Positions 36,201 to 47,963 of a DNA stretch of 64,000 bases are shown here, piece by piece. Origin of the DNA: Ascidia mentula (lineage: Eukaryota; Chordata; Ascidiacea; Phlebobranchia; Ascidiidae); contig OX387203.1 in the NCBI GenBank assembly GCA_947561715.1, positions 5,456,001 to 5,520,000 on the forward strand. Direction: 5' to 3'. The notes under the pieces are model-generated. The model did not search any database. It was not told the DNA's origin and saw nothing but the letters and a program-made list of their open reading frames with translations. Position 1 is the stretch's first letter; each line of letters begins with the position of its first letter. The translations under genes were made by a program, and so were the position numbers.

Positions 36201-39200
36201 ATCACGATAGCAAAGTTCAGCCGAAAACCGCATATTTAAATATTTTGAAATTCCATTCAAGTCCAATATTTGGTGTTGTAGGTGCAGAAGGGAATACATG
36301 CATCGCACAATTAGCGATAATCAGCAATATATCAAAAACACTGTGTTTTTTTTCAAGATAAATTATACGAGGTTGCATGAAACACTACGGGAGTTTTTTT
36401 TACAGTTAGCAACTGACATATTGAATCATAACATAGGTATATTTTAGGTGTAGGCATGTTGGATCAATTAAATCGCACACGGGCCTAAACCAGCTTCATG
36501 AATAGCCTTGGCGTTGTTGCAAAGGTTCTCTGGTTGTTTGCCAGTAGCCAACCTACATTAGGCCCCTCTGCATGCCAAAGGGTGTAGAACCAGGTAACCC
36601 CAGGTCATTTGCAAAGGTAGCTTTGTGTTAAAAGCACTCCCCATAGACAAGGAGTGGCTATTTTGGGGGTGATGGGCGACGCACGATGCCGTCGGCCCAT
36701 GGGATGTGGACGTAATGCTTTTTCGACCTGCACGCAACAACGCTAATGGCATGTTCGCTCCTGTTATTTATGGACCTGAGGATTTGGCGATGTATATGTT
36801 TTGGTACTTTGAGAGCTACGGTTTTCCGTGCTGTGTTTGTGTGCCGTCGTACATTAATTGACACAAATTTTTTTCAGCATCAATTAAACTTTAACGTGTT
36901 TTGACGAAAAACTTCAGGTTGGTCCCAAAGGATAAAACTGGCCATTAGACCAGTTTATTTTTAACAGGGAGTTCATAAACGTGTTTGTAAGACATTTGTC
37001 TGACGTTGCATATTTTGAGAAAAATAACCTTAAAAAACGATGAAAAGTTTGCAAAAGAGTGAAGTTTACGATGGGTTACTGGTGCAATAGACCGCGCAAA
37101 TTTTACCATGTTGGATAAACCAGAAAAAAAGAATTAAACAACACAAACACCAAAGCTGCATTTTCAAAAAATTGGACTGGTCACGTGGGCCATTGCGCCA
37201 ATGAGCGACCGCAGCTTATAATTTATTCATTGTTGCTGATTCAATTAATTCTCTTTCAAAAGTTCCTTGTTGCTCAATACGATCGATTTTTGGATAAACG
37301 AAAATCAAGGTACCAACTTAAGATTTCTGCAGATTAGTGAAGTGGGTCGAGGGTTTTCTTGATAATGGTGTCTGGGTCAAAGTTCAAATGTCAAGTGACG
37401 TATATGCGTATTACGGTGACCCATTTTTCACGGTTATCTTTTTATGATCTCCGGTAGCATATAAGGTCAATATGATTTTTGTTGTACACAGAGCGGGTGC
37501 CACAATATTCCAAGATCTTAGAGGTCCAAAGACCTTGTTAATGCTTGCACTTGTTTTTTGAAATTATACCGGATATAATGACGAATACTTCACTGCAACC
37601 TGAAGATCGATAATAAACAGTCAATATGAGTTTTATTTGATGTGACATGCTAGTAACTTTATTATTCACCCTTATATTTCACATATCGAACAAACGTGTC
37701 ACCTACATATTTTCCTTCATATTTTGCTTCAAAATGATTTTTTTTATATATTATATTTGGCGAAGGATGCTTCGTGTATGTTTTCTTGGCAAAACAAATT
37801 TAAGTATTTTTTGATTGATTGCAGAGCGGAGGAAGACTACGGCGGCCACTAGATGTCCCTGTTGACGTGTTTGCGGACGAGATAAAGTTCTTCCAGTTGG
37901 GGACAGAGGCAATGGCCAAATACCAAGAAATCGAAGGATACATATTTGAAGGTAAATTAATAAGACCTGTCTGCACGTTACCAAGACTACGAAACGTAAG
38001 AAGTTGCATGGGAGCAGACCACGTGGCAATATTTTTTATGCAATTCCCAATATTTCGACCTATTATGTTCTATCAGTGCCGTTTGCGTTGACTACCACTT
38101 TTTTTGTCAAATTTATTGTATGTATGAGGTGTACGGGACCTAATTCACTAACCTTGATATTAATGATAGTATTTATAAATCAATGAACTGGCATAATGCG
38201 CTCATTATCTTCAATAAGTCCTCATTGTTTTGAATTTGGAAAAACTTCCCACAAAATTTGGTCGAAAAAAGAGTAAATTTACATTAAAATTTTTTTCTCG
38301 TGAATTTGAGAATGAAAAAGCAAAAATAAAACAGTAGCGTGCATCTATCTATGCTGGATCCCAAACATAGAATAATGCAAAACTGGGCCCAGTTTCAATC
38401 AACAAAATCTCTGTGACTTTTACGTAAATATCCTTTATCCCGTTAACATTTTCATCAAAGTCCGGCAGCCAATGAAGTTAATTGATGGTCTTTCACGACC
38501 AAAGCTTCTTGTTTAAAGTTTCGACCGCTTTCGGATCGCATCGATTTTGAAAGGTTTTCAGTTAATTTTTTTGTGCATTTAAAGCTTCTCGCGGAGCGGT
38601 TTGCGCCAAATATCGACCAGAGGGGACCACCCCAAAACGAAACGACATGAAAATTCGCTTAAAAATGTGGGTCGCTTTAGCACTGAGAGTGGTAAATTAC
38701 AACATGGACAAGAAACGTTAAACGACTTTTTAAATCCGAAGCGACTAAAACAAATACAATATATTATAATCTCAAACAATGCAAAAAAACAGTACTTAAA
38801 AAAGTCAAAAATTGAGCATTTTAACATATAACAGTTTGTCACAGGGCTAGTTGGTATGGGGGTAAATACGTCACCGGTTCATGGAAAATGAAAACTATTT
38901 CTATAACTGGTTTTCTAGTGCTTTTGTAGAATGGTTTTCTGTTCGCAGAGGAAGAATATAGAGAATGTGGGGACGGGTTGTCGCCACAGATGCTGGAAAA
39001 ACGAAAAGAAAAACTCCCAGATAACAAAATCCAGCGCGCGATTTGGATTCTTTTCGAGAAGCCGGAGAGTTCAAACGCGGCTCGCGTCGTCGCCGTCATA
39101 TCAATAACAGTCATTTTTCTCTCCATCATTTGCTTCTGCTTGGAGACTGTCCCTGACTTGCAAGATAAATGGATTTTAGAGGAAGTCGAAGTGCCCGTTA

Positions 39201-41815
39201 TATTCAACTCCACAAACCACTCTCTTGCAGGATTCAATAACAAAACGGTGATAAGGTAGGAAAATTGCCCAGTGGATTTGCTGTGGAGTAGCTTGATTGT
39301 TAAACCAAAGTAAAAATTTGACTTGAAAAACAGTTTGAGTTAAAAAAAAGTAAATACACCATTACTTATATATGTAACACAGCATGACCATTAGTGTGTT
39401 TGATAGTTTACCCAGCGAGCTATGACGTCCTCAATTAATGTATTGCCCAAAATTCCCATCTTTCTAACTTAAATCCAATGCATTTCCAACATTTAATTTC
39501 CTATAATGTAATTGTTTACAAGAAACAACACACCGCTTTTACCAATATATTGTAAAATCGTCCAAGACGCCTGATCGATAGAATATATATATTGCAATAA
39601 CCTATGCAGTTGTCATTGGGAGATCTATGTTTTAAAATATTTCTACTCATACACTTGAACGCAAATTCGCGATGTTTTTAACATCACCGTAACGCAAACT
39701 GACAGAAATACTTAACAGGTGGGCAGGAAATGCAACGAACCCAGTGCGGATCGAAAAGCGTCTACGTCATTTCACGAACAACCCATTCTGGGTGATTGAG
39801 ACCTTCTGCATATCCTGGTTTACAATTGAGGCGAGTGGGAAGCGGTCATTAATAATGCAGAAACTCTTATGTGTTAAAGCTTTGCGCACAAGAGCCGACT
39901 TTGAGCACTTGCATTAAATATTGATACTCGGAGGCTGTGATTTACAACACCAATGGTTTTTGAATGAGACGCGCTTGAGAAAATAATCACCACTAGTGAC
40001 CCACTTTTTCTTTCATTTTAATCCTCTTTATTGGGTATACAGCCTTGGTAACAGGGGCATGTCCAGAAATTTTTTCTAAAGGGGGCGGTCACTATCCAAT
40101 AATCCCTTCTACGAACTAATGGGGATTATGAACGCTTGACGGGAATACGTGTGTCAGACAAAAGTACGCTGGTGATGAACGGAAAGCAATCTCAAGACAA
40201 TCACTTTTTCTGCCACGTTAGAGATTTTTGCAGGGTTATAACCAGTGGTGGGATTCAGAACCGTCTCACGAAATTTTATGAGATCAGCGAACCGGTTAGC
40301 ATCACTGGTTACTGTCAATATGACTTTTTGTAACACAACCCGCTGAAAAATATGACTTTTGTGATAGAACCGACTGACAAAAAATTTGAATCCCACCACT
40401 GTTTTAAACCTATTTTAGGGGGGTGATCACCCCATTCCTCTTTTACATCCGTCCTTGTTTGGTAAAAGCAAACGGTTTTATGCAACCAGTAAAAACTTCA
40501 AATGTTGTCTCCTTCGATATTGAACGAGAGTCAAAGAGCTGAAATAGTAATAGGCGTTGGCTTGATAAACATTTCTCAGAGTGATTTTGTAGCGTTTACA
40601 CCAAAATAAAAAAAAGAAAACTTCTACGTCGCATTTAACACATTCTTTCCTTTTTACAGCTGATGTGTCGTTTCATTACCTGTCCGCGCAAAACCCAATT
40701 CTGCTTCGACGTTCTCAATATTATTGATTTAGTTGCTATTGTACCTTATTTTGTCACCACGGCTTCACAAGCGACGTCAGAAGACAGTAACCGTAAGTCA
40801 AACACAAAGTATATTAATGTAAACCATTTACAGCGCGTGGGATCTGTGGGCTGGAAGGTCAACGTTTTTATTATTCTGATCAAAACTGGCCCCTAACCAA
40901 ACCTTTTATAAATAAAGCAACATAATAACTATTTAACTACCACTTTGACTTGCGAGTTAATCAGATCAAAAAATAATTAGAAAAATAAGTCCATTGTAAC
41001 GACTTTTCTGATGCGTTTCCACAATCATCTTGTTTTTCCGTCTTTGTCTACAAGCAATAATTTATTATTGTCGTTTATTGCAGCTGCCAATGCGAATAAA
41101 GGAATCTCGTTGGCTTTTATTCGTGTTGTTCGTCTTGTTCGAGTCTTCCGAATATTCAAACTTTCCCGCCATTCTACGGGATTGCAGATACTCGCCCAAA
41201 CCCTCAGGTCGAGTTTCAGGGAACTCGGTCTTCTTCTTTTCTTCGTCCTGATCGGGGTAGTTCTCTTCTCAAGTGCGGTTTATTTTGCCGGTAAGTGTAA
41301 GGTTGATCTAATCTACTTTGTTTCTGCTCGGTTTTGTACAAAAACTCGCATCTAGAATTCAGTGTGACTGGAGGTATGTCTTAAAGATCGTAGTTTTCGA
41401 TGTTCCTATATAAAAATTCATCAGTTTTGGAACTTAAACAACAAACAAAGCTTTGTAGCTTGGTAAAAAAAAGGGTTTGTGTCCTAAATTTTGCTCTAGG
41501 TTGGAGACAGAGTTGGGTCTTTTCAAAGCCAGTAGAATATCACATCACAGTGCGGTTCCTGTTTCAGAAATCGACTCCGGTCAAACGACCTATTTCACCA
41601 GCATCCCCGACGCCTTCTGGTGGGCGATCGTTACCATGACAACTGTGGGATACGGCGACATGCATCCGATCACGGCGGCGGGCAAAGTTGTGGGAAGCGT
41701 CTGTGCCCTCACTGGCATCCTATGCCTCGCCTTGCCCGTACCAGTCATCGTCTCCAACTTCATGTATTTCTACCAAAGAGCCGTGGCCAACCGCAAGAGG
41801 GACGTGTTCAGATGA
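33209..41815 (+). CDS. KCNA: voltage-gated potassium channel alpha subunit, Shaker/Kv1 type
   Basis: Nine exons join in phase: 33209-33437, 33768-33947, 35383-35615, 37825-37951, 38949-39255, 39719-39830, 40660-40792, 41084-41290 and 41568-41815, giving 591 residues. T1 tetramerisation domain about 152-250 ([27 protein letters not shown], a Kv1 signature). S1 about 300-324, S2 379-397, S3 412-430. S4 has charges every third residue at R454, R457, R460, R463, K466 and R469. S5 489-509, selectivity filter TVGYG at 535-539, S6 with the PVP hinge at 566-568. GYGDMHP matches the outer mouth of Kv1.3. N-glycosylation sequons lie in the S1-S2 loop. Only about 17 residues follow S6 and no PDZ-binding tail is present. 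Exon 6 ends in a GC donor. Family role: tetrameric delayed-rectifier or A-type K+ channel of neurons and muscle. The ATG at 33209 follows an acceptor at 33188. AATAAA at 42648-42653 may end the transcript. Confidence 0.98.
40045..40455. mobile_element. degraded outer hAT-like element hosting the inner MITE
   Basis: CTAAAGGGGGCGGTCAC at about 40,076 and the complement of TAGGGGGGTGATCACC near 40,418 look like paired ends around the inner element. The extreme ends (CAGGGGCATGTCC; complement CAAGGACGGATGT) match poorly, so boundaries are approximate. Confidence 0.45.
40243..40401. mobile_element. hAT MITE inserted in Kv1 intron 6
   Basis: 159 bp. The left end CAGTGGTGGGATTCAGAA and the complement of the right end CAGTGGTGGGATTCAAAT agree over the first 15 bases. 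Flanking octamers (GTTATAAC, TTTTAAAC) agree at five of eight positions, so the duplication is decayed or the ends are slightly off. Confidence 0.8.
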
Positions 41816-43551
41816 TTCGGATATTTTCGGATTGTTTCGGATTTACGAACGCAGTAGGGAGAAAAGTATATTTACAGAGAAGTTTGTGACATATTTTTGT
41901 TGGTTGTATTTAAATCAACAAAGACGACGCGACGAGCAACGTACAATGCAGTGAAACATTAGGTATATAAACCAGCACTTAATACTGAAGGCTGGTACCA
42001 GGCTAATTGAAAAGTACATAGTTTTATATCATATGTTGTATGGTTATTTAATGTTCAAAAAGGGTGTAAATTCCACACAATTGTCCTAAAATTAAGTTTC
42101 ATTCTACAGAAGAAGATTTAATTATGCACTGTGTTTGGAGGAAAATGTTTCCTTCGGCAACTTTATTTGTGTTCACGGACAATCTTTCATTTTGCAATTT
42201 TCTATTTATTGCGACGTTCGCACAGTTTCTGACAATGCTACAGCACCTTGTATGTAGCATTAACGGTCTTGGGTAGCGCGCATTCAAACGGTTTTCCAGG
42301 AACAAGATATGCTCCACCTCTTTATTATTTCCTGATGAAAGTAATGAAAACCTTATTTGGCAGCAAACTATGAGGCAAAAAACAAGCTTGTGGGTCTAAC
42401 TCCAAACAGTAACACATTTATTTGGTAAAAACACTTAACCCAATTACTTTCTTTAGACCTCTAGATCAAGTCGCTTCAACTCTTGCCCTGGCCCATAGCG
42501 CCACCCTGCGTATATTGCGCTTAAACGAACAACTGCTGTTTTTTTTTTGGCGTCGTCGACGCGTTTGTTCTTACTCTTCCGTGATCTTTTTGCGCTTGCA
42601 TATATTCTCACCCATATTCACGCCACGGATTGTTGTATCGAAACTGAAATAAAGTTTAATCAAGCACTTGCTCTTTCGTGCTCAACTAGAGAGTGTGAAG
42701 ACCCGACAGCATATAGGTCAGATAGTGTACAGGATACGGTGGGTTTGAACCCCGGCGTGGGTACAATGCCTTCAAATGCCCTTCTGGTAAACCAATGTAA
42801 TATTGCATATCGTTCATCAGGGTCCAGACGAGGAGAACAACGGATACAACAGGCGGTATGGGATTACGCTGTGGTTCAATAGGGTTTGCGAACTCATATG
42901 ATCTGTAGCGTTTACAAGCATGCAAAAACGACGAGTCATTCATTACATTTGCAACTCCATAAACCAACGATTCATTTCCTTTTGGAAAAGATGTTTCGGT
43001 AAAATCGCTTGAACTTCGCAAGCAATGAGAGCTTGGTGAAAAACGAGGGTGGGGAACACCTTTTTTTTATTTCTCTCTCGTTGACAATCGTAACGTTTCA
43101 CATCATGCGTTCGAGTTGTTTCTTCTTCTCTGCAAATAGAATAACGTTGCTATAAGGAGAATGTTTGTGTCAAAAATTATTCGACATGCTTCAAAATACG
43201 TGGTTTTAATTTATTGTCTTAGTGTAAATGTTTATACAACAGCAATTGCAGCCACAACAGAGACTGCGCGTGAGGCTAATTGACTAATTACACGACGTTG
43301 CATTCCTCGCGCCTGCGTAATATAATCACGTGACTGCATTACGTGGCAAACAGCGATTTAAACTGAAATTCCTCATTTGTTTGGCGCTGGTGTTGATGAA
43401 GTGTGGAATTTGTATTCTGTTAGAAAGCACTGAAGGTAAACACAGGACATGTTAATGCCAGGGTTCTGTCAATAGTTACACAAGGTAACTGGGGGCCATA
43501 AGAGAAATATATTACATAATTATGAAATGTTCCGTATCAGTCTTATGTCTG

Positions 43552-43692
43552 CAATTGAGTTGTCCTGGTTTGGGACTCGGGAAAGACTGACTCTTATATA
43601 ATAAAGTACACGAGCTTACGCGAGTAACCCTCGCTTCATCAGGTGTATACAAGTCAGTCTTTCCAAAGAGTTCCAAACCAGGACAATTCATA
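43552..43692. mobile_element. fold-back MITE, family 4
   Basis: Arms at about 43,552-43,592 and 43,652-43,691 are inverted complements over roughly 38 bases with a few differences (core TTGTCCTGGTTTGG and GAAAGACTGAC). The centre holds a second small hairpin, GCGAG-TAACC-CTCGC. There is no coding capacity. Confidence 0.75.
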
Positions 43693-44265
43693 TTAAACAA
43701 TGTGCAAGAAAAGAAAATTATTTTTAAAAATGTACACTAAGAAGAGACGTCCGCGCAGTTTCCCACAGTATACTTCAACTAAAGGTACCTTTTCTGCCAT
43801 AGTTTGATAAGTTGTATTTACATTACACGTTCTATATTAGTAATTAACCTTTAGATGGTTGTAGTTAAGGAAAAATACCAATACACAGATTCTCCGTCAA
43901 ACACGATCCTCAATGCATGCATTTGTGCGCGTATTAATGGCTGGGTGCGAACAAAGTATTTACTTGATATTTTTATGTATTTGAATTGAAACACTGCAAT
44001 AAATTATAGCGTTAATATTCGAACAGATTTTGTTGTTGTGTAGACTTGCGTATTATTATTTTCCGTAGACAAGATACAATTACTCACCCTCTACAGGAAA
44101 ATATCATCCTTTGTGTGAAACTCTGCTCTATATGGAATAAGTACGTTTATGGCTCGACACCCATGGTCATAACCACTATATATAACAACCACACAATATG
44201 CGCAAGTACTCTCATTTTGCCATGTTTTGCCCAAGGGAACAAAACTAATCCTTTTCTACTTTTCT

Positions 44266-45350
44266 ATTTCAGAGGCAAGATTTTGATTTTTTCATGCTCA
44301 GGACATGGAACCTAAAAATGCCTGGTTGCAGCAAATCTGATGGGAAAAATGGGTATAGTACGCTCAGATTAAAATCTTGAAAGTTTAATCTTCAAACGGT
44401 TGGGTGTATTAAATAAATAGTTGCAATAAAAATTTTCTGTTGCATTAGATAAAATCACGGAACTTCCCAAATATAATTTTTTGGTTCAACCCTTTTACGT
44501 ACCGCTAGATGGCGTATACAAAGCGTGTTTTCGACGAGTCCATGTTAGTCTTTTTTTATTAATTGTTTGTGCAGATATTTGCACTACCGCAGATTGTTTT
44601 TATTTTCAATGATTGTACGAAAATAGTTCCTTTTTGCTCAAAAAGAAAAAAATATAACTCCCGTTTTCACACTTACGCTCTTAACTCAAATAAAAGTCAC
44701 TCAAGTGTTCACGTTGTGTAAGAGAAATCTACAAACAAAATAAACCTTTGCTCCTTCACTGTTTCAGAGGCAAGATATTTTCATGCGAATGAGATGGAAC
44801 GTAAAGTGCTAGATTGTAAAAAAGTAAAAAATACAGGGAGTTGGCCTTACAAGCTAATAAGCGCGTTTAGTGGAATTTTATACGTGATCAAAAGGAAGTA
44901 GAATGTTTAGTAGGTTGGTGCATTATTTAAAACGGTTTCAGTAAAATTTTCTGATACATCAGATAAAATCAATGTAAAGTCAAAACTGAAATTTCAGACC
45001 AAATACCAAACTTTCTGTTAAACCTTTTTTTCTCGTACCGCTAGATGGTGCACACAAAGCGCATGCATCGATAAAACCTTTCCATAAATTTTCTTAACAG
45101 CAGTGCAGATATTTGTACTACCGCAGATTCTGAGGTCCCACCCTCTGGTTAGAGCGTCCGTTACTTTCGGACCAAATGTTGGAACTTCTGATTGATAACC
45201 CAGTTTGCAGCTTTTATGCACAGATGGTTATCATTACATAAAAATAAAACTACAGGGTCAACTGAACGCGACGAATCAAAACCCAAATAAAAGTTACTTT
45301 ACTGTATTACGTTGTTTCCAGCAACACAACCATATGTTCTCACAGACAAG
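44266..45350. repeat. ancient imperfect tandem duplication, period about 500 bp
   Basis: CAGAGGCAAGAT occurs at 44,270 and 44,765. TACCGCTAGATGG occurs at 44,510 and 45,036, and GCAGATATTTG followed by ACTACCGCAGATT occurs at about 44,572 and 45,105, always in the same order. A weaker third start is near 45,320. The copies are diverged with indels between the shared blocks. Confidence 0.65.
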
Positions 45351-46177
45351 ATTTTAATCGGCTGCCCTGAAGAACCAGCACACTACATGAACATCCGAGC
45401 AATCATGAAGTTAGAAACTGGATAAATTTGTTCCAGTGACGTAGCCCGTCCGCTTTGGACTCAACAGAATCTGGCAAAGCGTGCTTAACACAAAATTGGG
45501 TATTTCAAATAACAAAATGTATAACTTAAAAAATTCGGAAGGATGCTATAGCCGAATCCTTACTCCACATAAGGCTACGTCCATGGTGCGTTTGTTGTAT
45601 TTCGTTTTTTTAGGAAAAAATACACATTGCAAATAGAATCGGCCCCTATGTCTCGCTAACAACAGGATCATTTTCTTTTTGATAGTATTTTCACTTGCGG
45701 TATTATTACGTCACGCTATAAAGCAGGGGTTGGGAATGTTTCGAAAAGTTTGTAGAAACTTTTTGGGAAGATTTGCAAATTAATGACGCCACGTAGTTCT
45801 ATTCATTCGAAAGTAAGATACAGAAGGCACGGGATACGCGATAGTCCACTGTTCCACACATTTCTGCCCTGTATCGAATTATTTTACAAATGAGTTTGAA
45901 TTCCAAGAGTTCCAGACCAGTTCAAAACAGTGAGTGCCGGGAATTCTGGGTGGAACACACGGACATAAACGGTTGACAAAAGAATTTAATTGTTTTGTTT
46001 TGTAATAATAATAATAAGGAAGTGAAGATTTGTGTAGTATTGTGACGAAAACGTATTGAATGTTTTTAATAAAACTAACAATCCCGGTATACGATGGATG
46101 TCACGTAAATTTTTACGCCATGGTGTGTCCATATCCATGGGTATTTGGCAAAGTAAGCAATCGTGAACGGAACTCTG

Positions 46178-46204
46178 GAACTGAACTGAACTGAACTGAA
46201 CTGA
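46178..46204. repeat. CTGAA pentanucleotide microsatellite
   Basis: About five uninterrupted copies of the five-base unit. Confidence 0.85.
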
Positions 46205-47115
46205 GGGCATTTGTTTTTTTATATACTGCGAGTGCTGGGTTTACAATGTTCCAAATGATGAAGGTCTAACAACGTAAATATAACCGCTGGACAAACTCCC
46301 GTTAACTCTCGCTCATTCCAAAACAAACTATTAAGCTTCATACCAAATACAATAGGCATCTGCAGAGTTTTGTCAATTGTCATCGTTAATCAGAAGCAAA
46401 GTGAAGACAAAGGTCGAAGCAGTGGCATAAGTTGCAGCTCACGAAGTCGTTGCTTGTGTGGTTATTCGAGCATTTGCAATGATGCGGGGGTTAAGGTGGT
46501 TTGTTCGGTAATTATTGGGTAGAGGTTGGATTATTAGGTCAGCATATGTAACAAAAATGTGTTTGTGCTACCAATGACGTCTGAGTTGAAACTCCAGTGA
46601 ATAAAGCATGTGACTGAAAAACCACCTTAGTCAACTCGCTCTGTGTAAAACCTTTCAATTTACAAGTTAAAAGGGAAAATCCTGCTCTAGGTCATCGTCA
46701 CCAGGTTTAGTGTAGGGGTTAGCGCCCTCTGCTCTCAACTCGCTGTTCCACAGTTCGAATCCCAGTGAACGCGGACTTCTGCGATTCATTTTGGGGAAGA
46801 CTTCTACAATCAGAAAGCTAAAAGGGCATTTAGGTTACCAAACTATCGTCACCAGCCGTGGTGTAGAGGTTAACGCCCCCCTCTATTGATGCTCTGCACC
46901 ACAGTTCGAACCCCGGTAAAGTTAATACTTCTTTCCCGGTAACCGTTAATTCACTTCGGGTTCGGACTTATCCCACTCTAATTAAATTAACGCTGGTGAC
47001 ACCTCTCCGTGTGTGTGCCTGTCACGGATGGGTAAAAGTAATTCGGTAATTATCTTTCTCACCCTTGTTAACTCACTGAAATCAGGCTAAGGATCGCGGC
47101 CAGGTAGCCCTGCGT

Positions 47116-47278
47116 TTAGTCAGGCTAAGAAGTCCCCGCTTCTGAGTTGGCCACCGAGATCCGAAAACACATCTTATGCTCCACCAGGGAGCGCCCCATC
47201 AGGGGGCAAGTGTCCCATCAGGGGGCATAGGCAGGTGGCCAACTCAGAAGCGGGCGCATAAGGAGATTAGTCAGGTAA
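47116..47278. mobile_element. hairpin insertion inside the block 1 spacer
   Basis: A perfect 21-bp inverted repeat sits at 47135-47155 and 47234-47254 (outer part CCCGCTTCTGAG, inner part TTGGCCACC). Between the arms is CCCATCAGGGGGCA, nearly duplicated. The insertion is bounded by near-identical direct repeats TTAGTCAGGCTAA and TTAGTCAGGTAA, which look like a target-site duplication. Copies recur at 49,852-50,014 and 52,436-52,598, so it entered before block amplification. Confidence 0.7.
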
Positions 47279-47891
47279 TGATTTTGCAAAATTTAAGAAA
47301 AATTTGTGTATGTCCCCTTGTTATTTCTGGATATTTTGTTTAGGTCGGGTTTAGGTTTTGCTTGCCTTTAACGATAGTGGGATGGGATTTAGTGGCGGTG
47401 AGAGTGAGTTCTGATTACTACTTGGGGACTCGGGACTTTTTGTATCTTACGTTAACGGGACTTACTACAATGGACTTACTGCATTTCTACATTTAGCACT
47501 TCTGGGTTATGCCCGGGACTTACTGGTGGTTAGATAATGTTCTGATAATTAATGAACGGGATTGACTTAGTTACGATAATTACTAATCATGGCGCACATG
47601 CATTATGTTGATGGTTTATTGCTGGGACTTACGGTCACCAAGATCGAGTTATAACGACTGTGGGTTATGCCCGGGACTTATTAGAGGTTAGACTAAGCAC
47701 AGACAATTACTGACTTGGCATTGACTGAATTTTGTTATTACAGTGGTTATGACTGGGACATTTGTGGAAGGCGGGTTACGATATTTATCAGTACAGACCT
47801 CCGTATTAAGGAGGATCGCCAGTTCAATTTTAACTGAGATGGGATAGTTCGAACCCAACGTGATTTATCCATTATGGTGGAAGAAGTTGCC

Positions 47892-47963
47892 TTTACCGGG
47901 GTTCGAACTCGGGTGCAGAGCATTACAAGACAGTGACTTTAACCTCTACACCACGACTGGCGA
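47892..47963 (-). repeat. minus-strand tRNA-like unit, block 1
   Basis: On the minus strand TGGTGTAGAGGTT is followed by GAGTTCGAACCCCGG. The T-stem CCGAG/CCCGG pairs at four of five positions, better than in the plus-strand monomers, and CTTGTAA sits where an anticodon loop would be. The acceptor stem does not pair. It is divergent from the plus-strand unit at 48072. Confidence 0.75.

Larger units (their letters stand above)
39831..40659 (+). other. GC-AG intron of the Kv1 gene
   Basis: The exon ends WFTIE at 39,830 and the next exon resumes LMCRF at 40,660 after tttttacag, exactly as Kv1 S2 requires. The intron begins gcgagt, a GC donor. No GT within the following bases would keep the conserved protein. 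The intron also contains a nested pair of hAT-like elements. Confidence 0.85.
41816..46650. other. intergenic region right of the Kv1 gene
   Basis: No coding gene is supportable. At 42,700-42,760 a B-box-like GGGTTTGAACCCC sits downstream of a weak A-box-like stretch, perhaps an old SINE. The region also holds a fold-back MITE (43,552), an ancient tandem duplication (44,266) and a CTGAA microsatellite (46,178). Confidence 0.45.
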
